A DNA stretch of 64,000 bases, taken from assembly GCA_020852175.1 (NCBI GenBank), contig JADZBH010000053.1, positions 1-64,000 on the forward strand, in the 5' to 3' direction. Below are positions 43,271-53,022 of this stretch, in pieces (the first letter of the stretch is position 1; each line of letters opens with the position of its first letter). The DNA comes from Bryobacterales bacterium (GTDB taxonomy: Bacteria; Acidobacteriota; Terriglobia; Bryobacterales; Bryobacteraceae). The notes under the pieces are model-generated. The model did no database searches, had not been told where the DNA came from, and was given only the letters and a program-made list of their open reading frames with translations. The position numbers and the translations under genes were made by a program.

Positions 43271-44709
43271 GGGAACTGGCCATGTGCAACAAGAGCCGCC
43301 TGCTGGCGGCATGGATAGTGTGTGGCGCGGCGGTGTGCGCTATGGCGCAGACGGCGGCGCCGCGCGAGATGGCCCTGGTCGTCGGGCGCGGAGAACTGCT
43401 GCAGTTTGGCGCCGACGTGGTGCGGGTGGCCGTGAGCGAGCCCAAGATCGCCGATGCCGTGGTGGTGTCGCCGCGCGAAATCATGGTGAACGGCAAGGGC
43501 GTGGGCAAGGCGACCGTGGTGGTGTGGGAAACGGGTGCGGCGCCGGTGCGGTTTCAAGTGGACGTCAGCGAGGATCGTTCGAGCTTCGAAGGCGTGAAGC
43601 GGGAGATCTCCACCAGCCTGGGCGACGAGGGCATCAGGGTGACGGGCAACGCCGAAACGGTGGTGTTGACTGGAACGGTGAAGGATGCCGGATCCTCGAA
43701 ACGGGCTGAGGCTCTGGCTTCGACACACGCGCACAAGGTGGTGAACCTGCTCGAAGTGCCGCACGTGGAGCCGCGGCAGATTCTGCTGCAAGTGAAGTTC
43801 GCCTCGGTGGACCGAGTGGGCTTGAACGAGTTGGGCTTCAACTATTTCAGCCGTAACGACAAAACCATCGGCGCGCTTTCGACACAGCAGTTCCAGGCGC
43901 CCCGCTTTTCACAATTGCAGTTTCAGGATCAACAGTTTTCCAATTCAACGCTGAACTTCGCCGACCTGCTGAACCTGTTCGTCTTCCGCCCGGACCTGAA
44001 CATCGGCGCCACGATCAAGGCGCTGCAGAGCCAGAACCTGCTGCAGATCCTGGCCGAGCCGAATCTGATCGTGATTGAAGGCAAGGAGGCGAGTTTTCTC
44101 GCGGGCGGCCAGTTTCCGTTTCCCACCATTCAGGCCACGACGACGGGCGGCTCGGTTTCACCCGTCGTGACCGTCCGCTTTCAGCCGTTCGGAGTGCAAC
44201 TGGGATTCACGCCGGTGGTGACGCCCAACGGAGCGATTCAGTTGAAGGTGACGCCCGAGGTGAGTTCGCTTGATTTTTCGAACGCCGTCACGTTGCAGGG
44301 CTTTCTGATTCCGGCGATTTCGACGCGGCGGGCCGAAACCGAGGTGATCTTGAAGGATGGCGAAAGCTTCGCCATCGCCGGGCTGATCGACAACCGCGTG
44401 GTGCAGACGCTGAGCCGGGTGCGCGGGCTGGGGGACATCCCGATCGTGGGAAACCTGTTCCGGAGCCGTTCGACGCGCAAGGCCACCGATGAACTGCTGG
44501 TGGTGGTGACGCCGCGGTTCGTGCGTCCCGTGCCCGCGGGCGAACCGGTGAAACTGCCGGACACAGCCGAAGCATACCTGCCAACGCTGGCCGAGCAGCG
44601 GGCGGCCAAGGAAGCTTCGAAGAAGAAAAAATCGAAGAAACACGACGAGCCGGAGTTTGTAGGACCGCGTGGACACGAGCAGCCACAATCCGGGAATCCG
44701 AAGCCGTAA
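43267..44709 (+). CDS. cpaC: Tad pilus secretin CpaC (RcpA)
   Basis: A 480-aa outer-membrane secretin that forms the pilus exit channel. A signal peptide (AAWIVCGAAVCAMAQ) is followed by a BON-like N-domain (RVAVSEPKIADAVVVSPREIMVNGKG) and the secretin core with LLQILAEPNLIVIEGKEASFLAGGQFP, VQLGFTPVV and the RVRGLGDIPIVGNLFRS end. The tail is Lys-rich (KKKKSKK). The start may be GTG 43267 or ATG 43282; both keep the signal peptide. It overlaps cpaB by GTGA and the next pseudopilin gene by 41 bases. Confidence 0.92.
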   Translation: MRELAMCNKSRLLAAWIVCGAAVCAMAQTAAPREMALVVGRGELLQFGADVVRVAVSEPKIADAVVVSPREIMVNGKGVGKATVVVWETGAAPVRFQVDVSEDRSSFEGVKREISTSLGDEGIRVTGNAETVVLTGTVKDAGSSKRAEALASTHAHKVVNLLEVPHVEPRQILLQVKFASVDRVGLNELGFNYFSRNDKTIGALSTQQFQAPRFSQLQFQDQQFSNSTLNFADLLNLFVFRPDLNIGATIKALQSQNLLQILAEPNLIVIEGKEASFLAGGQFPFPTIQATTTGGSVSPVVTVRFQPFGVQLGFTPVVTPNGAIQLKVTPEVSSLDFSNAVTLQGFLIPAISTRRAETEVILKDGESFAIAGLIDNRVVQTLSRVRGLGDIPIVGNLFRSRSTRKATDELLVVVTPRFVRPVPAGEPVKLPDTAEAYLPTLAEQRAAKEASKKKKSKKHDEPEFVGPRGHEQPQSGNPKP

Positions 44710-46000
44710 GGACGGCCGCGGCGGGCGGCGCGTGGCACGTCCGCGGCGCGCGCGCGGCGCCACGTCCATACAACTGCTGGTGCTGCTGGTGCCGGTGATC
44801 TTCGCCTTCATGGGGTTCGCCGTGGACCTGGGCCGTTTGTACATGGCCCGGGCCGAGTTGAAGACCGCGGCCAACGCGATGGCGCTTTCGGCGGCGGCTG
44901 AATTGATTGGGACCAACACCTCCACCGGCACGGCGGAGACTGCCTCCCGGTTGGCGATCACGGAAGCCAACGGCGCGGCGAACAAGTATGACTACGGGGC
45001 TTTAACCATTGGGGAGTCCAACGGTACGCTGACCAGCGAGGCGCCCGCGCCGGAGTTCTACGATGCCGTGCCAAGCGCCCTGGAAGCGGGCGAGACGGCC
45101 GGGCCGCAAGCGGCCGGTTCGGACACGGCGCGGCATGTGCGCGTGACCGTCATGGCGGAGGCGCCGCTTACCTTCTGGAAGATGCTGCCCTTGCTGCAGG
45201 GGCAGAACGTGACGTTGCGCGCCGAGGCGATCGCGGGCGTGAGCGCGCCCCTGTGCACGGCATGCGGTATCGAGGCAGTTGCCGTGGAACCGCTGTCGGC
45301 GGAGGATCCGGCAGACTTCGGCTTCGTGCCGGGAACACGCTACACGCTGGGGTACAACTGCCAGGGAAACGGCGCGCCGGGGCCGCTCACCGGAACCGTG
45401 CGCAGGGTGCCGTATCTGCTGATCAACAAGTACAACGGGAACGATCAGACGTTTCCGGACGAGATTTCGCAGACGTTCCGCATTGGAGGTCTGGGGCTGC
45501 CGGCCAGCGCGGCGCGGTCATTGTCATGCATGGCGGTGGACGGCGTGGAGGCGGGCTGGACGGAAACGACGGCGCTGACCTGCCAGAACGTGCGCGTGCC
45601 CGGGCAGGTGTTGGGCTTCCTGTGCGGTCTCGCCACGCGCTTCGTTTCCGGTGTTCCCGCAGGATGCGAAAATGTGACCGCCGTGGAGGCGGCCAGCGCG
45701 GCGCTGCAACCGGACAGCGACGTGGAAGACCGCGAAGTGTACGAGGACTATACGGGGAACCGGCGGCGCGTGATCACGGCCGCCATCGTGGATACGTTGG
45801 GCAGCGGCGAGGCGATGACGGTGCTGGGATTCCGGCAGTTTCTGCTGGAGCCAAACGCCAACGGCACGGAGTTGGACGCAACGGACACGGGCGGACGCTT
45901 CGCGGCGTTGTACATCGGCTCCAAGATGCCGCTTCGGGGTGGCACGGTGGCGGGATGCTCGGTGGCGTCGGGTCCGGGAAAGGTAGTGTTGCACAGATGA
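44669..46000 (+). CDS. TadG-type pilus protein
   Basis: A 443-aa protein with a basic N-terminus, one membrane helix near residues 33-55 (LLVLLVPVIFAFMGFAVDLGRLY) and the TadG-like ARAELKTAANAMALSAA segment. The long periplasmic part is Cys-containing, with pairs suggesting disulphides (LCTACG; GFLCG...GCENV). No von Willebrand factor A motif is apparent. The GTG at 44669 has AGGA five bases upstream but overlaps cpaC by 41 bases; GTG 44732 is an alternative. Likely a minor component or adhesin of the pilus. Confidence 0.8.
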   Translation: MDTSSHNPGIRSRKDGRGGRRVARPRRARGATSIQLLVLLVPVIFAFMGFAVDLGRLYMARAELKTAANAMALSAAAELIGTNTSTGTAETASRLAITEANGAANKYDYGALTIGESNGTLTSEAPAPEFYDAVPSALEAGETAGPQAAGSDTARHVRVTVMAEAPLTFWKMLPLLQGQNVTLRAEAIAGVSAPLCTACGIEAVAVEPLSAEDPADFGFVPGTRYTLGYNCQGNGAPGPLTGTVRRVPYLLINKYNGNDQTFPDEISQTFRIGGLGLPASAARSLSCMAVDGVEAGWTETTALTCQNVRVPGQVLGFLCGLATRFVSGVPAGCENVTAVEAASAALQPDSDVEDREVYEDYTGNRRRVITAAIVDTLGSGEAMTVLGFRQFLLEPNANGTELDATDTGGRFAALYIGSKMPLRGGTVAGCSVASGPGKVVLHR

Positions 46001-46515
46001 GCGCGGCGGCCACAAGGCGGAGCAGGCGCTCGGGCGCGTCGCTGCTGGAAACGGCGATGTGGGTCCCACTTCTGCTGACCTTCTTCATGGGCACGCTGGA
46101 GTTGGCGCGAGTGAGCTACACCTACTACGCCGTGCAGAAGGCGCTGTATGCCGTGGCGCGCATCGCGGGCACGAGCGTAAGCGCGAACCTGTGCGCCGAC
46201 GACGACGCGGTGAAGGCCGAAGCGGTCAACTTCGCGATTCGCGGCGGCCTGGAAGAGACCGCCACGCCGCCCGTACAGGGATTGGAAGCGGACCAGATCG
46301 AGATCAGGCTGGAGGCGGTCTCTCCGGAGGATGGATCGATCATCGCCTGCGATTGCTCGCCGGCGGGCTGCGATACGGCCAGCGGGGGCGTTCCGCCTTC
46401 CTACCTGGTGGTGTCGCTGCCGGCCGGCTACCCGGTGCAACTGCGTATACCGGGGTTGGGGCTGGACCCGATTCCCCTGCGGCCGCGCGTGCGCGTGCCC
46501 TACGGAGGACTGTGA
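45997..46515 (+). CDS. TadE-type pseudopilin
   Basis: A 172-aa protein with the TadE signature: basic N-terminus, SGASLLETAMWVPLLLTFFMGTLELAR (pilin-like hydrophobic helix with the conserved Glu) and a periplasmic part rich in Cys (IIACDCSPAGC). The ATG overlaps the previous stop by ATGA, so it is translationally coupled. TadE pseudopilins are processed by the prepilin peptidase and needed for fibre assembly. Confidence 0.85.
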   Translation: MSAAATRRSRRSGASLLETAMWVPLLLTFFMGTLELARVSYTYYAVQKALYAVARIAGTSVSANLCADDDAVKAEAVNFAIRGGLEETATPPVQGLEADQIEIRLEAVSPEDGSIIACDCSPAGCDTASGGVPPSYLVVSLPAGYPVQLRIPGLGLDPIPLRPRVRVPYGGL

Positions 46516-47030
46516 TGGCGCGAAGGAGCGGGCGCGGGCGGCGGGGACAATCGGCGGTGGAGTTCGTGCTCACCTACGCGGCGCTGATTCTGCCGCTGAC
46601 GATGATGCTGTATCACATCTCGAACATGATGTGGGTGTGGCACAGCGCGGGCGAGTTCACGCGGCAGGGGGCGCAGTACGCGGCCACGCACTGCTGGCAG
46701 CCGGGCGGTTCGAACGTGCTCTCCTACATGCGGCAAAACACTCCGGTGATGTTTGACCGCGAGCAGTTCCGCGACGGGCAGGCTGAGATCGAAGTGAGCT
46801 ACTTCGGACGCAACGCCGATTCGGGGGCGTTGGAGGATTATGCCTGCGAGGGCACGCCCTGCTCGCGCGCGTGCGTGCCGGAGGTGGTGCGGGTGCGGAT
46901 CACGAACTATCAGTACACGGGGCTGTTCAGCTATTTTGGTTTGACTCCCGTCTCGATTCCGCCGTTCACCACCTCGATGCCCCTGGAGAGCGCGGGGTGC
47001 ACGCCGGACGAGGAGGCTTGCACGGAGTGA
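46515..47030 (+). CDS. TadE-like pseudopilin
   Basis: A 171-aa second TadE-like protein. GRRGQSAVEFVLTYAALILPL contains the pilin-type Glu and helix, followed by an Arg-rich extracellular region and two Cys pairs (CEGTPCSRAC; GCTPDEEAC). It starts one base after the previous stop region (TGATG), implying coupling. Together with the previous two genes it gives three membrane-anchored minor subunits in a row, an ordinary number for Tad loci. Confidence 0.85.
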   Translation: MARRSGRGRRGQSAVEFVLTYAALILPLTMMLYHISNMMWVWHSAGEFTRQGAQYAATHCWQPGGSNVLSYMRQNTPVMFDREQFRDGQAEIEVSYFGRNADSGALEDYACEGTPCSRACVPEVVRVRITNYQYTGLFSYFGLTPVSIPPFTTSMPLESAGCTPDEEACTE

Positions 47031-47054
47031 GGAAAAGGAGACAGGAATAAGCGC

Positions 47055-48230
47055 ATGTCGCAAATGCTATTGGTGGCTTCGAGCGACGAACATTTCCGCG
47101 AAACGGTGCGCGACAACATGGCCAACGTGCCGAACGCGCGGCTGCTGGCCGAGTATCCGGAAGTGGCTTCGAACCTCTATATCCGCGTGTTGCAGGATCT
47201 GGAGCGGCACCCCGAGGCTGGGCTGATTTTTGACCTGGCCAGCGACGCCGAGAACGGAATGAAGATCCTCGAGAAGATCAAGCAGGCCGTGCCGGACCTG
47301 TATGTCATCGCCTCGGACTACCACGCCGAGGGCGAAACGGTGATCGCGGCGCTGCGCGCCGGAGCGAACGATTTTCTCACGCAACCGCTGCGGCGTCTGG
47401 ATTTTCGCGATGCGCTGGCGCGGTTCGAACGCGCGCCCCGGCGCGAGCACGGACAGACGCATAGCCGCCTGGGGAAGGTGTGGACCTTCCTGGGCGTGAA
47501 GGGCGGCGTGGGTACGACGACGATGGCGGTGAACTTCGCCGCCGTTCTGTCTCAAAGGAAGCATTCCACCGTGCTGCTGGATCTGGACTGGACGGCGGCC
47601 GATTGCGCGTCTCAGTTGGGCGTGCAGCCGCAGTACACGCTGATCGAGGTGGGCGAGAACCTGGAGCGGATGGACCAGGCGTTGTTTGAAGGGTATGTGA
47701 CGCGCGATCCCGTGGGCTTCTTTTTCGTGGGGCCTCCGGATTCGCTGGAAACCCAGGGTTACTTCAGCGAGCCCATGTTCCGCGATTTCTCGAACTTCCT
47801 GGTGGAAAAGTATGAGCACATCGTGATCGACGCCGGCCGCAGCGTGCAGAACGAGGTGGTCTTCGGAGCGCTTCAGGTGTCCTCGTCGATCATGCTGGTC
47901 ATGAACCAGGATTTTCAGTCCGTACGGAACGCGCAACGGTATCTGTCGTATCTGATGCGGCTGGGATTTTCACAGGATCAGATCCGCATCGTGATGAATC
48001 AGTACCAGAAAAAGACGGGCCCGCACCAGGCTTCGCTCGATCAGATTCAGCAGACGCTGAACCAGCCGGTGTTCTTCGGCGTTCCCGGCTCGCCGGCCGT
48101 GGCCGCCGCGATCAACCGGGCGCGTCCCTTCGTGGTGGACCGCCAGGCGGCGGGCGAGTTGGACGCCACCTTCCGGCGGTTCGTTGACAAGGCCACCGGG
48201 AGGGAGAAGGAGTTGACCAGGAGCGCCTGA
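47055..48230 (+). CDS. cpaE: TadZ/CpaE localisation ATPase
   Basis: A 391-aa protein with an N-terminal receiver-like domain (about 1-125, lacking an obvious phosphorylated Asp pocket) and a ParA/MinD-like ATPase (about 140-390). The Walker A is KGGVGTTTMAVNFA near 148, an atypical form in which the second lysine of classical ParA is replaced, as is usual for TadZ. LLDLDWTAADCASQLGV and VIDAGRSVQNEVV follow. TadZ positions the pilus machine at the cell pole. Confidence 0.9.
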   Translation: MSQMLLVASSDEHFRETVRDNMANVPNARLLAEYPEVASNLYIRVLQDLERHPEAGLIFDLASDAENGMKILEKIKQAVPDLYVIASDYHAEGETVIAALRAGANDFLTQPLRRLDFRDALARFERAPRREHGQTHSRLGKVWTFLGVKGGVGTTTMAVNFAAVLSQRKHSTVLLDLDWTAADCASQLGVQPQYTLIEVGENLERMDQALFEGYVTRDPVGFFFVGPPDSLETQGYFSEPMFRDFSNFLVEKYEHIVIDAGRSVQNEVVFGALQVSSSIMLVMNQDFQSVRNAQRYLSYLMRLGFSQDQIRIVMNQYQKKTGPHQASLDQIQQTLNQPVFFGVPGSPAVAAAINRARPFVVDRQAAGELDATFRRFVDKATGREKELTRSA

Positions 48231-49543
48231 TGAGCACTCGACCCACAGCACGGCCGGGCACGGGACCGGAACGGTGGTTTGCCTTGAAGCAGCAGATCCA
48301 CGGCCGGCTGCTGAACTCGCTTACGCCGGAGCAGTTGAAGACGTTGAACCGCGAGGCGGCCCGCGAGCAGATCGGCACGGTGGTGGAGCGGCTGGTCCAC
48401 GAAGAGCAGATGCCGATGACGGCCGTGGAGCGCGAGCGGCTGATCGAGGAGATTCTCGATGAGGTGTTTGGGCTGGGGCCGCTGGAGCCGCTGTTGAAGG
48501 ATCCTGCCATCTCCGACATCCTGGTGAACGGCTACAACAATGTCTACGTCGAGCGCGGCGGCGTGATGGTGGAAACCAACGTGCGGTTCAAGGATCAGAA
48601 CCACGTGCGGATGATCATAGACCGCATTGTGTCCAACATCGGGCGGCGCATCGACGACAGTTCGCCGATCGTGGACGCGCGGCTGGCCGATGGCTCGCGC
48701 ATGTGCGCCGTAATTCCGCCGTTGTCACTGATCGGACCGGTGATGTCGATCCGGCGTTTTGGCAAGAAGCTGTTGACCGTCGACGACCTGACGAAGAACG
48801 AGACGTTCACGCCGGGGATGATCGACTTTCTGAGCGGGTGCGTCGAGGCGCGGCTGAACATCATCGTAAGCGGCGGATCCGGTTCCGGCAAGACGACGAT
48901 GTTGAACACGATGTCGCGCTTCATTCCGGACAGCGAGCGCTTGGTGACCATCGAGGACACGGCCGAATTGCAGATGCAGCAATCGCACCTGGTGCGGCTG
49001 GAGACGCGTCCGATGAACATCGAGGGCGCGGGTGAGATATCGCAGCGGGACCTTGTGATCAACGCGCTGCGCATGCGTCCCGACCGTATCATCATCGGCG
49101 AATGCCGCGGCCCGGAAGCATTCGACATGATGCAGGCGATGAACACGGGCCACGACGGTTCGATGACGACGGTGCACGCGAATTCGGCGCGCGAGGCGTT
49201 TTCGCGCCTGGAGACGATGGTGATGATGGCGAGCCAGCACATTCCCGACCGGGTGATCCGGCAGATGCTGACCTCGGCGGTGAACATCGTGCTGCATTGC
49301 GCGCGCCTGCAGGACGGCACGCGCAAGGTGGCCAGTATTTGCGAGGTGGTGGACACCGATGGCGAATCCGTGGAGATGCAGGACGTGTTCGTGTTCGACC
49401 GGGAGGGGATGAGCCCGAGAGGGCGGGTGCTGGGACGGTTCCGCGGCACGGGCGCGAAGCCGAAATGCTTGAACCGGCTGAAGGCTTACGGCGTGCACCT
49501 GTCGCCGGAGATCTTCAGCGAAGTGCAGGAGGTTCGCGACTGA
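48230..49543 (+). CDS. cpaF: Tad secretion ATPase TadA/CpaF
   Basis: A 437-aa hexameric motor ATPase of the secretion superfamily that powers pilus assembly. Walker A SGGSGSGKTTMLN lies near residue 214, Asp box IIIGECRGPEAFD (Walker B-like GE) near 284, and the His box HDGSMTTVHANSAREA near 303. The ATG at 48230 overlaps the last base of the cpaE stop codon (TGATG). No motif is missing. Confidence 0.95.
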   Translation: MSTRPTARPGTGPERWFALKQQIHGRLLNSLTPEQLKTLNREAAREQIGTVVERLVHEEQMPMTAVERERLIEEILDEVFGLGPLEPLLKDPAISDILVNGYNNVYVERGGVMVETNVRFKDQNHVRMIIDRIVSNIGRRIDDSSPIVDARLADGSRMCAVIPPLSLIGPVMSIRRFGKKLLTVDDLTKNETFTPGMIDFLSGCVEARLNIIVSGGSGSGKTTMLNTMSRFIPDSERLVTIEDTAELQMQQSHLVRLETRPMNIEGAGEISQRDLVINALRMRPDRIIIGECRGPEAFDMMQAMNTGHDGSMTTVHANSAREAFSRLETMVMMASQHIPDRVIRQMLTSAVNIVLHCARLQDGTRKVASICEVVDTDGESVEMQDVFVFDREGMSPRGRVLGRFRGTGAKPKCLNRLKAYGVHLSPEIFSEVQEVRD

Positions 49544-49545
49544 CG

Positions 49546-50517
49546 ATGTTCGTCCTTGTGGCCTTTCTCATCTTCACGGGCGCTCTGCTGGCGGCGGGCT
49601 ACTATGCATGGTCCGTGCCGGAGAGCCGGCACGGCGACGCGATGGCGAACCGTTTGCGCGATCTTCGCGTGCGCACGGGAGCGCCGAGGCGTTCGGCGGG
49701 CGCCGATCTGTTGCGCTCCGAGAACAAGAGCCGTTTCACCTTCCTGGGCGAGGTGTTCGGTTGGGTGCGCGTGCTGGAGCGCTTGCAGCGGATGATCGAT
49801 CAGGCGAACCTGTCCTATCGCGCGCTGGATGTGGCGGTGGTGTCCCTGGTACTCTTCGTGGCGGTTTTCCTGGCCGCGGGCCTGCTTGGATTGAACATGC
49901 CAATGCTCCAGTTCGTGTTTGGAGCGCTGGCGGGAGCGCTTCCGGTACTGCTGATTCTGCGGGTCCGGCGTTCGCGGCTGGACAAGTTCCAGGAGATGTT
50001 CCCGGATGCGATCGACCTGTTCACCCGGTCGATGAAGGCGGGCCACACGATTCATTCGGGGCTGGAAACGATCGCCAACGAGACGAGCGATCCCGTGAAG
50101 ATGGAGTTCAAGAAGGTCGTGGAGGAGTTGGCGCTGGGATCGCCCATCGAGGACACGCTGCACAACCTGGGCGGGCGCGTGCCCCTGGTGGACTTGAAGT
50201 TCTTCATCACCGGCCTGATCCTGCAGCGGCAGACCGGCGCGAACCTCACCGAGGTGATGGACAATTTGAGCCTGCTGGTACGCGAACGCTTGAACATGAA
50301 CGCGAAACTGAGAGCGCACACGGCGCAGCAGCGGATGTCCGCCGGACTATTGTGCGCGCTTCCCCTGGTGGTGGCGTTGGGATTCTTCTTCATTAAGCCG
50401 GATTTTATTCAGATTCTGTACACCGACGAAACCGGGAAGATGTTTCTCACCTACGGTATCGTCTCGGAGATCATCGGTATTCTGGTGATTCGCAAAATCG
50501 CGAATCCGAGGTTCTAA
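49546..50517 (+). CDS. tadB: Tad pilus membrane platform protein TadB
   Basis: A 323-aa inner-membrane protein of the T2SSF/GspF-like family. A first membrane helix is followed by a soluble region, then two helices near 90-140, then the conserved FPDAIDLFTRSMKAGHTIHSGLE and FFITGLILQRQTGANLTEVMDNLS cytoplasmic four-helix domain, and two C-terminal helices. The ATG at 49546 starts two bases after the cpaF stop; the frame is open upstream in antisense-like register but lacks coding sense. Confidence 0.9.
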   Translation: MFVLVAFLIFTGALLAAGYYAWSVPESRHGDAMANRLRDLRVRTGAPRRSAGADLLRSENKSRFTFLGEVFGWVRVLERLQRMIDQANLSYRALDVAVVSLVLFVAVFLAAGLLGLNMPMLQFVFGALAGALPVLLILRVRRSRLDKFQEMFPDAIDLFTRSMKAGHTIHSGLETIANETSDPVKMEFKKVVEELALGSPIEDTLHNLGGRVPLVDLKFFITGLILQRQTGANLTEVMDNLSLLVRERLNMNAKLRAHTAQQRMSAGLLCALPLVVALGFFFIKPDFIQILYTDETGKMFLTYGIVSEIIGILVIRKIANPRF

Positions 50518-50528
50518 GGACGGGTGCG

Positions 50529-51458
50529 ATGGGAGCGATTGTCTTTTTTCTTCTTGTGTTCTTGACCATCGTGGCCCTTCTTTGGACGGGATGGCAATTG
50601 TTGGCCATGGAGGAGAGCCCGCTGGACGACCGTCTGGATGAGTTACAGTCGATCTCCACCGGCACGCAGGTGAAACGGTCGCGGAGACGGGCGGGCGGGG
50701 GGCTTGTGAACAGCCTGCTGTATGGAATCAGCCTGGCGCCGGGCGGTGACGAGTGGCTGCGCGATACGGAGCGCGAGTTGCAGCAGGCGGGCGTGCGGAA
50801 CCGGTCCGTGATCGCGCTGTACTCGATTGGCAACGTGGCGTTCCTGCTGTTCTGCGTCGCCGGCATGCTCTATTTGCAACGCGATAATCCGCTGTCGTCG
50901 AAGATTGGCGGACTGGCGGCGGCGCTGATTCTGGGTTGGCTCCTTCCACGGCAGATCCTGTACCGGCTGGTGCGCCGCTACAAGGAGCGGTTGAACCAGG
51001 CCCTGCCGGACACCATCGACATGTTGGGCATCGTGCTGGGCACGGGGCTGGCCTTGGATCAGGCGTTGCTGCGCGTGAGCGAGGAGATGCAGCACATCTA
51101 TCCGGAGATCGCCGGCGAATTTTACACCGTGGTGATGCAGGTGAAGGCGGGACAGGAACGTTCGCGCGCGTTTCAGGGGCTGGTACGGCGGACGGGGATC
51201 GAGGACATCAAGAGCCTGTCGGCGATGATCGTGCAGAGCGAGCGGTTCGGCACCAGCTTGGCGCAGGCGCTGAAGGTGTATGCCGAAGCGTTGCGCACCA
51301 AGCGGAGGCTGCGGGCCGAGGCGGCCGTGGGCAAAGCCGGTTTGAAGATCACCTTCGCCGTGGTGCTGTTCATTCTGCCCGCGCTTTTCGTGGTGGCGCT
51401 GGTGCCGGGCGTGCTGAGCGCGTTACGCGACTTGCGCGGCGGGATTGGGGCGCGGTGA
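50529..51458 (+). CDS. tadC: Tad pilus membrane platform protein TadC
   Basis: A 309-aa inner-membrane protein of the same T2SSF family as TadB, normally its partner. It has an N-terminal helix, two helices near 100-145, the LPDTIDMLGIVLGTGLALDQALLRVSEE domain, and a C-terminal hydrophobic region (TFAVVLFILPALFVVALVPG). It closes the Tad cluster, 11 bases after tadB. No prepilin peptidase (TadV/CpaA) gene follows within the window. Confidence 0.9.
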   Translation: MGAIVFFLLVFLTIVALLWTGWQLLAMEESPLDDRLDELQSISTGTQVKRSRRRAGGGLVNSLLYGISLAPGGDEWLRDTERELQQAGVRNRSVIALYSIGNVAFLLFCVAGMLYLQRDNPLSSKIGGLAAALILGWLLPRQILYRLVRRYKERLNQALPDTIDMLGIVLGTGLALDQALLRVSEEMQHIYPEIAGEFYTVVMQVKAGQERSRAFQGLVRRTGIEDIKSLSAMIVQSERFGTSLAQALKVYAEALRTKRRLRAEAAVGKAGLKITFAVVLFILPALFVVALVPGVLSALRDLRGGIGAR

Positions 51459-51502
51459 GCGGCGCGATGATCTGTCCGGAGAACGGGTGATAAGATCGGC
51501 GC

Positions 51503-52954
51503 GTGTATTCCGGACTGCATCGTAGAACGTTTCTGAAGGCGGCAGGCGCCGCGGCGGCTGGTAGCGCGGTAGGACAGACGGCGAGCCGTCCGAATATCGT
51601 GTATGTTCTCGCGGACGATCTCGGCTGGGGCGACCTGCACTGCTATAACGAGGCCTCGGCGGTTCCCACGCCAAACTATGACCGGGTGGCGCGTGAAGGC
51701 GTGCGGTTCACCGATTGCCATTCGCCTTCGAGCGTGTGCACGCCGACGCGCTACGGCATTCTGACGGGACGCTACTGCTGGCGGTCCCGTTTGAAAAGCG
51801 GCGTGCTGCAGGGCTACGACCGGGCGCTGATCGAGCCGGGCCGCGCCACCGCGGCATCGCTGTTGAAGAGCGCGGGGTACAGCACGGCGGCGGTGGGCAA
51901 GTGGCACCTGGGGTTTGGCAGCACGGAACCGGTGGATTATTCGAGGCCGTTCGACATCTCACCGGAGTCGCATGGGTTCGACTACTACTTCGGCATCCCG
52001 GCGTCGCTCGATTTCGAACCCTATGTGTATGTGGAGAACAATCGCGCCGTGGAGCCTCCCACCGCGTTCACTCCAGGATTGAACGTGCCGCGCGGCGTGT
52101 TCTGGAGGCAGGGCAAGGTGGCGCCTTCGTTCGTGTTCGAGGACGTTTTGCCGGTGGTGACGAAGAAGGCCGTGAGCTATCTGGGCGAGCGCGCCCGCCA
52201 GCCCGAAAAGCCGTTTTTCCTCTATCTGCCGTTGACCGGGCCGCACACGCCGTGGCTGCCCGCCCGGGCGTTCGAAGGCAAATCGCGGGCGGGCATCTAT
52301 GGCGACTTCGTGGCCATGGTGGACGATGCCGTGGGCCAGGTGATGACCGCGTTGCGCGAGCAGGGCCTGGAACAAAACACGTTGGTTGTGTTGACGAGCG
52401 ACAACGGCGCTCATTGGACGCCGGAGGACCGTGAGCGGTTCGCGCATCGGTCGAATGCGTACTGGCGCGGGCAGAAGGCGGATATTCACGATGCCGGACA
52501 CCGTGTCCCGTTCATCGCGCGGTGGCCGGGGAAGATCGCGCCGGGAACCGTGAGCGGACAGTTGACCTGCCTGACGGATCTCATGGCGACCGCGGCGGAG
52601 ATCAACGGCGTGCCTCTGAAACAGGGCGAGGCGGAGGACAGCTTCTCGTTTCTGGCGGCGGCGACGGGGCAGGCGGCGAAGGCTCCGGCGCGGACGTCGG
52701 TGGTGCATCACTCCGCGCAAGGGATGTTCGCCATCCGGCGCGGCGAGTGGAAGCTGATCGAGGGATTGGGATCGGGAGGGTTCACTGAGCCGAGGAAAGC
52801 GACGCCCGTGCCGGGCGGTCCTTCGGGGCAGTTATACAATCTTTCCGCCGACGCGGGAGAAAGCGACAACCTGTATCAGAGGCGTCCGGACATGGTTCGG
52901 GAACTCGGCGCGGAACTGAACGGGATTCGCACGCGCGGCCGGAGCCGGAACTAG
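51503..52954 (+). CDS. Tat-exported sulfatase
   Basis: A 483-aa S1-type sulfatase. A Tat signal (HRRTFLKAAG) is followed by the metal-binding VLADDLGWGD, the formylglycine motif CTPTR (Cys near residue 78, Cys-type needing maturation) and TSDNGAHW with further active-site residues. Sulfated glycans are typical substrates; the exact one is unknown. The GTG at 51503 is followed directly by the Tat motif. The gene starts a co-directional group with an oxidoreductase and a HEAT-like protein. Confidence 0.9.
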   Translation: MYSGLHRRTFLKAAGAAAAGSAVGQTASRPNIVYVLADDLGWGDLHCYNEASAVPTPNYDRVAREGVRFTDCHSPSSVCTPTRYGILTGRYCWRSRLKSGVLQGYDRALIEPGRATAASLLKSAGYSTAAVGKWHLGFGSTEPVDYSRPFDISPESHGFDYYFGIPASLDFEPYVYVENNRAVEPPTAFTPGLNVPRGVFWRQGKVAPSFVFEDVLPVVTKKAVSYLGERARQPEKPFFLYLPLTGPHTPWLPARAFEGKSRAGIYGDFVAMVDDAVGQVMTALREQGLEQNTLVVLTSDNGAHWTPEDRERFAHRSNAYWRGQKADIHDAGHRVPFIARWPGKIAPGTVSGQLTCLTDLMATAAEINGVPLKQGEAEDSFSFLAAATGQAAKAPARTSVVHHSAQGMFAIRRGEWKLIEGLGSGGFTEPRKATPVPGGPSGQLYNLSADAGESDNLYQRRPDMVRELGAELNGIRTRGRSRN

Positions 52955-53022
52955 TATCGCCACCGATCCCGCGCTGACCTTCGCGGCGAGGCGGCGTGAT
53001 ATAAGGGGCACAGGAGGCACAC

